A DNA stretch of 28,159 nt from a virus, in the IMG/VR virus record IMGVR_UViG_3300007512_001606, positions 1 through 28,159 of that record. The stretch is one strand, 5' to 3'. The translations under genes and the position numbers were made by a program. Below are positions 27,455-28,159 of this stretch, piece by piece (the stretch's first letter is position 1; each line of letters starts with the position of its first letter). Under the pieces are notes generated by a model. It searched no databases and was not told where the DNA came from. It saw only the letters and a program-made list of their open reading frames with translations.

Positions 27455-27939
27455 CGGCACACCTTCACATGGCAGGCTCGGGGGCGACCTTCCCGCAGAC
27501 CAGCGAAGAACACGACGCGGTTGCCCGCCAGGGGCAGACGGCCGCCGATGATCTCGCTCTCGTGCAGGTGGTAGCTCACCTGGTCATCACCCATCGCGAA
27601 ACCGTACCGACGTTGCGGGTCGAACGACTCAACCACCCCGAGGATCATCCGAGGAGTGGTCACCCGCTCAACACGCGAGGCACGGGGGGCTCTTCCCCCC
27701 GTGCTGCCCTGCTCGCACTCGACATCAACGACCTCGCCCAAGATCGGGGCGGGCGGATCGTCGGTCAACTGGCAGTGAGGGCTCCCCGGACAGGCGGAGC
27801 ACCGAGCCACTTCCACAGGGCCGCCCGGCTGGAACGACGCCATGTGGAAGAACGCCTCGAAGTGGTGCTGGTCGCTGTGACAGAAGCCGTAGAGCTTCTC
27901 GGGGATGTACTTCACCACCCGCATCCTGAAAATGGGCAC
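27451..27939 (-). CDS. Tandem cold-shock-domain-like protein (162 aa)
   Basis: Residues 99-160 read as a cold-shock (OB-fold) domain: LGVVESFDPQRRYGFAMGDD, SYHLHESEI, LAGNRVVFFAGLREGRPRAC, HVKV; these correspond to the G-x-V, RNP1 (YGF) and RNP2-like strands. Residues 8-45 repeat the start of such a fold (VVKYIPEKLYGFCHSDQHHF, EAFFHMASFQPGG), followed by a Cys insert (CSACPGSPHC) that may bind zinc. CSD proteins bind single-stranded RNA or DNA and unwind structured RNA. The linker contains the strong DNA hairpin at 27680-27704. Start GTG at 27939 has GGGGAGG 6 nt upstream. Stop overlaps the next ATG (ATGA). Confidence 0.78.
   Translation of the reverse strand: MPIFRMRVVKYIPEKLYGFCHSDQHHFEAFFHMASFQPGGPVEVARCSACPGSPHCQLTDDPPAPILGEVVDVECEQGSTGGRAPRASRVERVTTPRMILGVVESFDPQRRYGFAMGDDQVSYHLHESEIIGGRLPLAGNRVVFFAGLREGRPRACHVKVCR
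27680..27704 (-). other. Strong hairpin inside the cold-shock-like gene
   Basis: GCACGGGGGG (27680-27689) pairs perfectly with CCCCCCGTGC (27695-27704) around CTCTT, within the linker between the two domains. It resembles the terminator-like hairpins elsewhere in the window but is inside an open frame. Confidence 0.6.
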
Positions 27940-27955
27940 GGGTGACCTCCCCCGG

Positions 27956-28159
27956 CTACTCGCCGAAGTGCGCGTCCAGGGCGGCGATGATCTGGGCCTT
28001 CGTCCCGCTGGAGTCCACCCCGTGCTCGTCCGCCAGGGCGACCAGGTCGGCCTTCTTCAGCTCCATGTCGTAGTCGGGCTTGACCACGGCCTCCGGCTCC
28101 GGGTCGGCCTCCGCCTCCGGCTCCGGGTCGGCGACGGCCTCGGGCTCCGGGTCGGCGAC
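27956..28159 (-). CDS. Acidic-repeat protein with C-terminal SAP/HeH-like domain (5' end outside the window)
   Basis: The visible 67 residues are three copies of an (E/V)ADPEPEA-type unit, then VVKPDYDMELKKADLVALAD, EHGVDSSGTKAQIIAALDAH and FGE. The last 38 residues have the helix-turn-helix spacing of SAP/HeH domains (L-K-K-x-x-L, then G-x-K-A-x-L/I-I-x-A-L). Architecture, but not sequence detail, matches the 4120-4653 protein: Pro/Glu linker plus SAP-like end. Nucleic-acid binding is the usual role of the domain. The gene continues beyond the right edge. TAG stop lies 16 nt before the cold-shock-like start, so both are probably on one transcript. Confidence 0.75.
   Translation of the reverse strand, partial: VADPEPEAVADPEPEAEADPEPEAVVKPDYDMELKKADLVALADEHGVDSSGTKAQIIAALDAHFGE
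28088..28159 (-). repeat. 24-bp tandem repeat coding (E/V)ADPEPEA
   Basis: Three consecutive 24-bp units run to the window edge and encode an eight-residue acidic repeat; the array may continue outside. Confidence 0.8.

Overview
The window is a gene-dense, very GC-rich piece of a tailed bacteriophage (Caudoviricetes) or a close prophage relative. The evidence is many short unrecognised proteins, long one-direction gene runs joined by ATGA, GTGA or TGATG overlaps, putative virion proteins, and typical large-phage auxiliary genes: thymidine kinase, deoxynucleoside kinase, MazG-like hydrolase, RNA ligase and DNA methyltransferases. I see no tRNA, rRNA, insertion sequence, CRISPR array, integrase, terminase or polymerase. 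The host cannot be named from the sequence; the GC content and GC-rich promoters suggest a high-GC bacterium. By my count the 37 visible stop codons are 21 TGA, 16 TAG and no TAA.

Layout. 1-1354 (-): a partial gene and one member (A) of a paralogous pair. 1527-3270 (+): five small unknown genes. 3254-4033 (-): paralog B. 4120-6094 (+): a coiled-coil/SAP-like protein, a small Cys protein, a release factor and a small protein. 6091-12221 (-): putative virion or polyvalent proteins, including a 1382-residue protein with inorganic-pyrophosphatase-like and ferritin/Dps-like regions. 12256-18163 (-): an enzyme run with a winged-helix-like protein, ADP-ribosylglycohydrolase, (p)ppGpp-hydrolase-like HD protein, HAD phosphatase, a CoaB-like/class II aldolase-like fusion, SDR oxidoreductase, small membrane protein and SAM methyltransferase. 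18255-19900 (+): a glutamine-synthetase-like protein overlapping a deoxynucleoside kinase. 19901-20334: the only long non-coding stretch, with hairpins, short repeats and a G-quadruplex-type sequence. 20335-26080 (-): three tandem paralogous beta-class DNA methyltransferases, MazG-like protein, thymidine kinase and a Cys/His protein. 26166-26807 (+): RNA ligase. 26804-28159 (-): an unknown protein, a tandem cold-shock-like protein and a partial acidic-repeat/SAP-like protein.

Two observations stand out. First, the release factor gene at 5103-5787 is split by an in-frame UGA in a GGAGG-TGT-CTT-TGA-C context, the same arrangement as the programmed +1 frameshift of bacterial prfB (RF2). The encoded protein, however, is a short RF1-type factor with a P-P-T recognition motif and GGQ. 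Second, nine sites share the form GGCTCA-G/N-rich box, exactly 12 nt, then (A/G)GTAGTAG-like box, upstream of genes on both strands. This looks like a phage-specific promoter family.

Working together (inference): the MazG-like protein, thymidine kinase, deoxynucleoside kinase, HAD phosphatase and methyltransferases would reshape nucleotide pools and mark phage DNA. The GS-like, CoaB/aldolase-like, SDR and SAM-methyltransferase genes could build an unusual small molecule or nucleotide. The HD hydrolase and ADP-ribosylglycohydrolase may blunt host alarmone or ADP-ribosylation responses, while the RNA ligase and release factor may protect translation.
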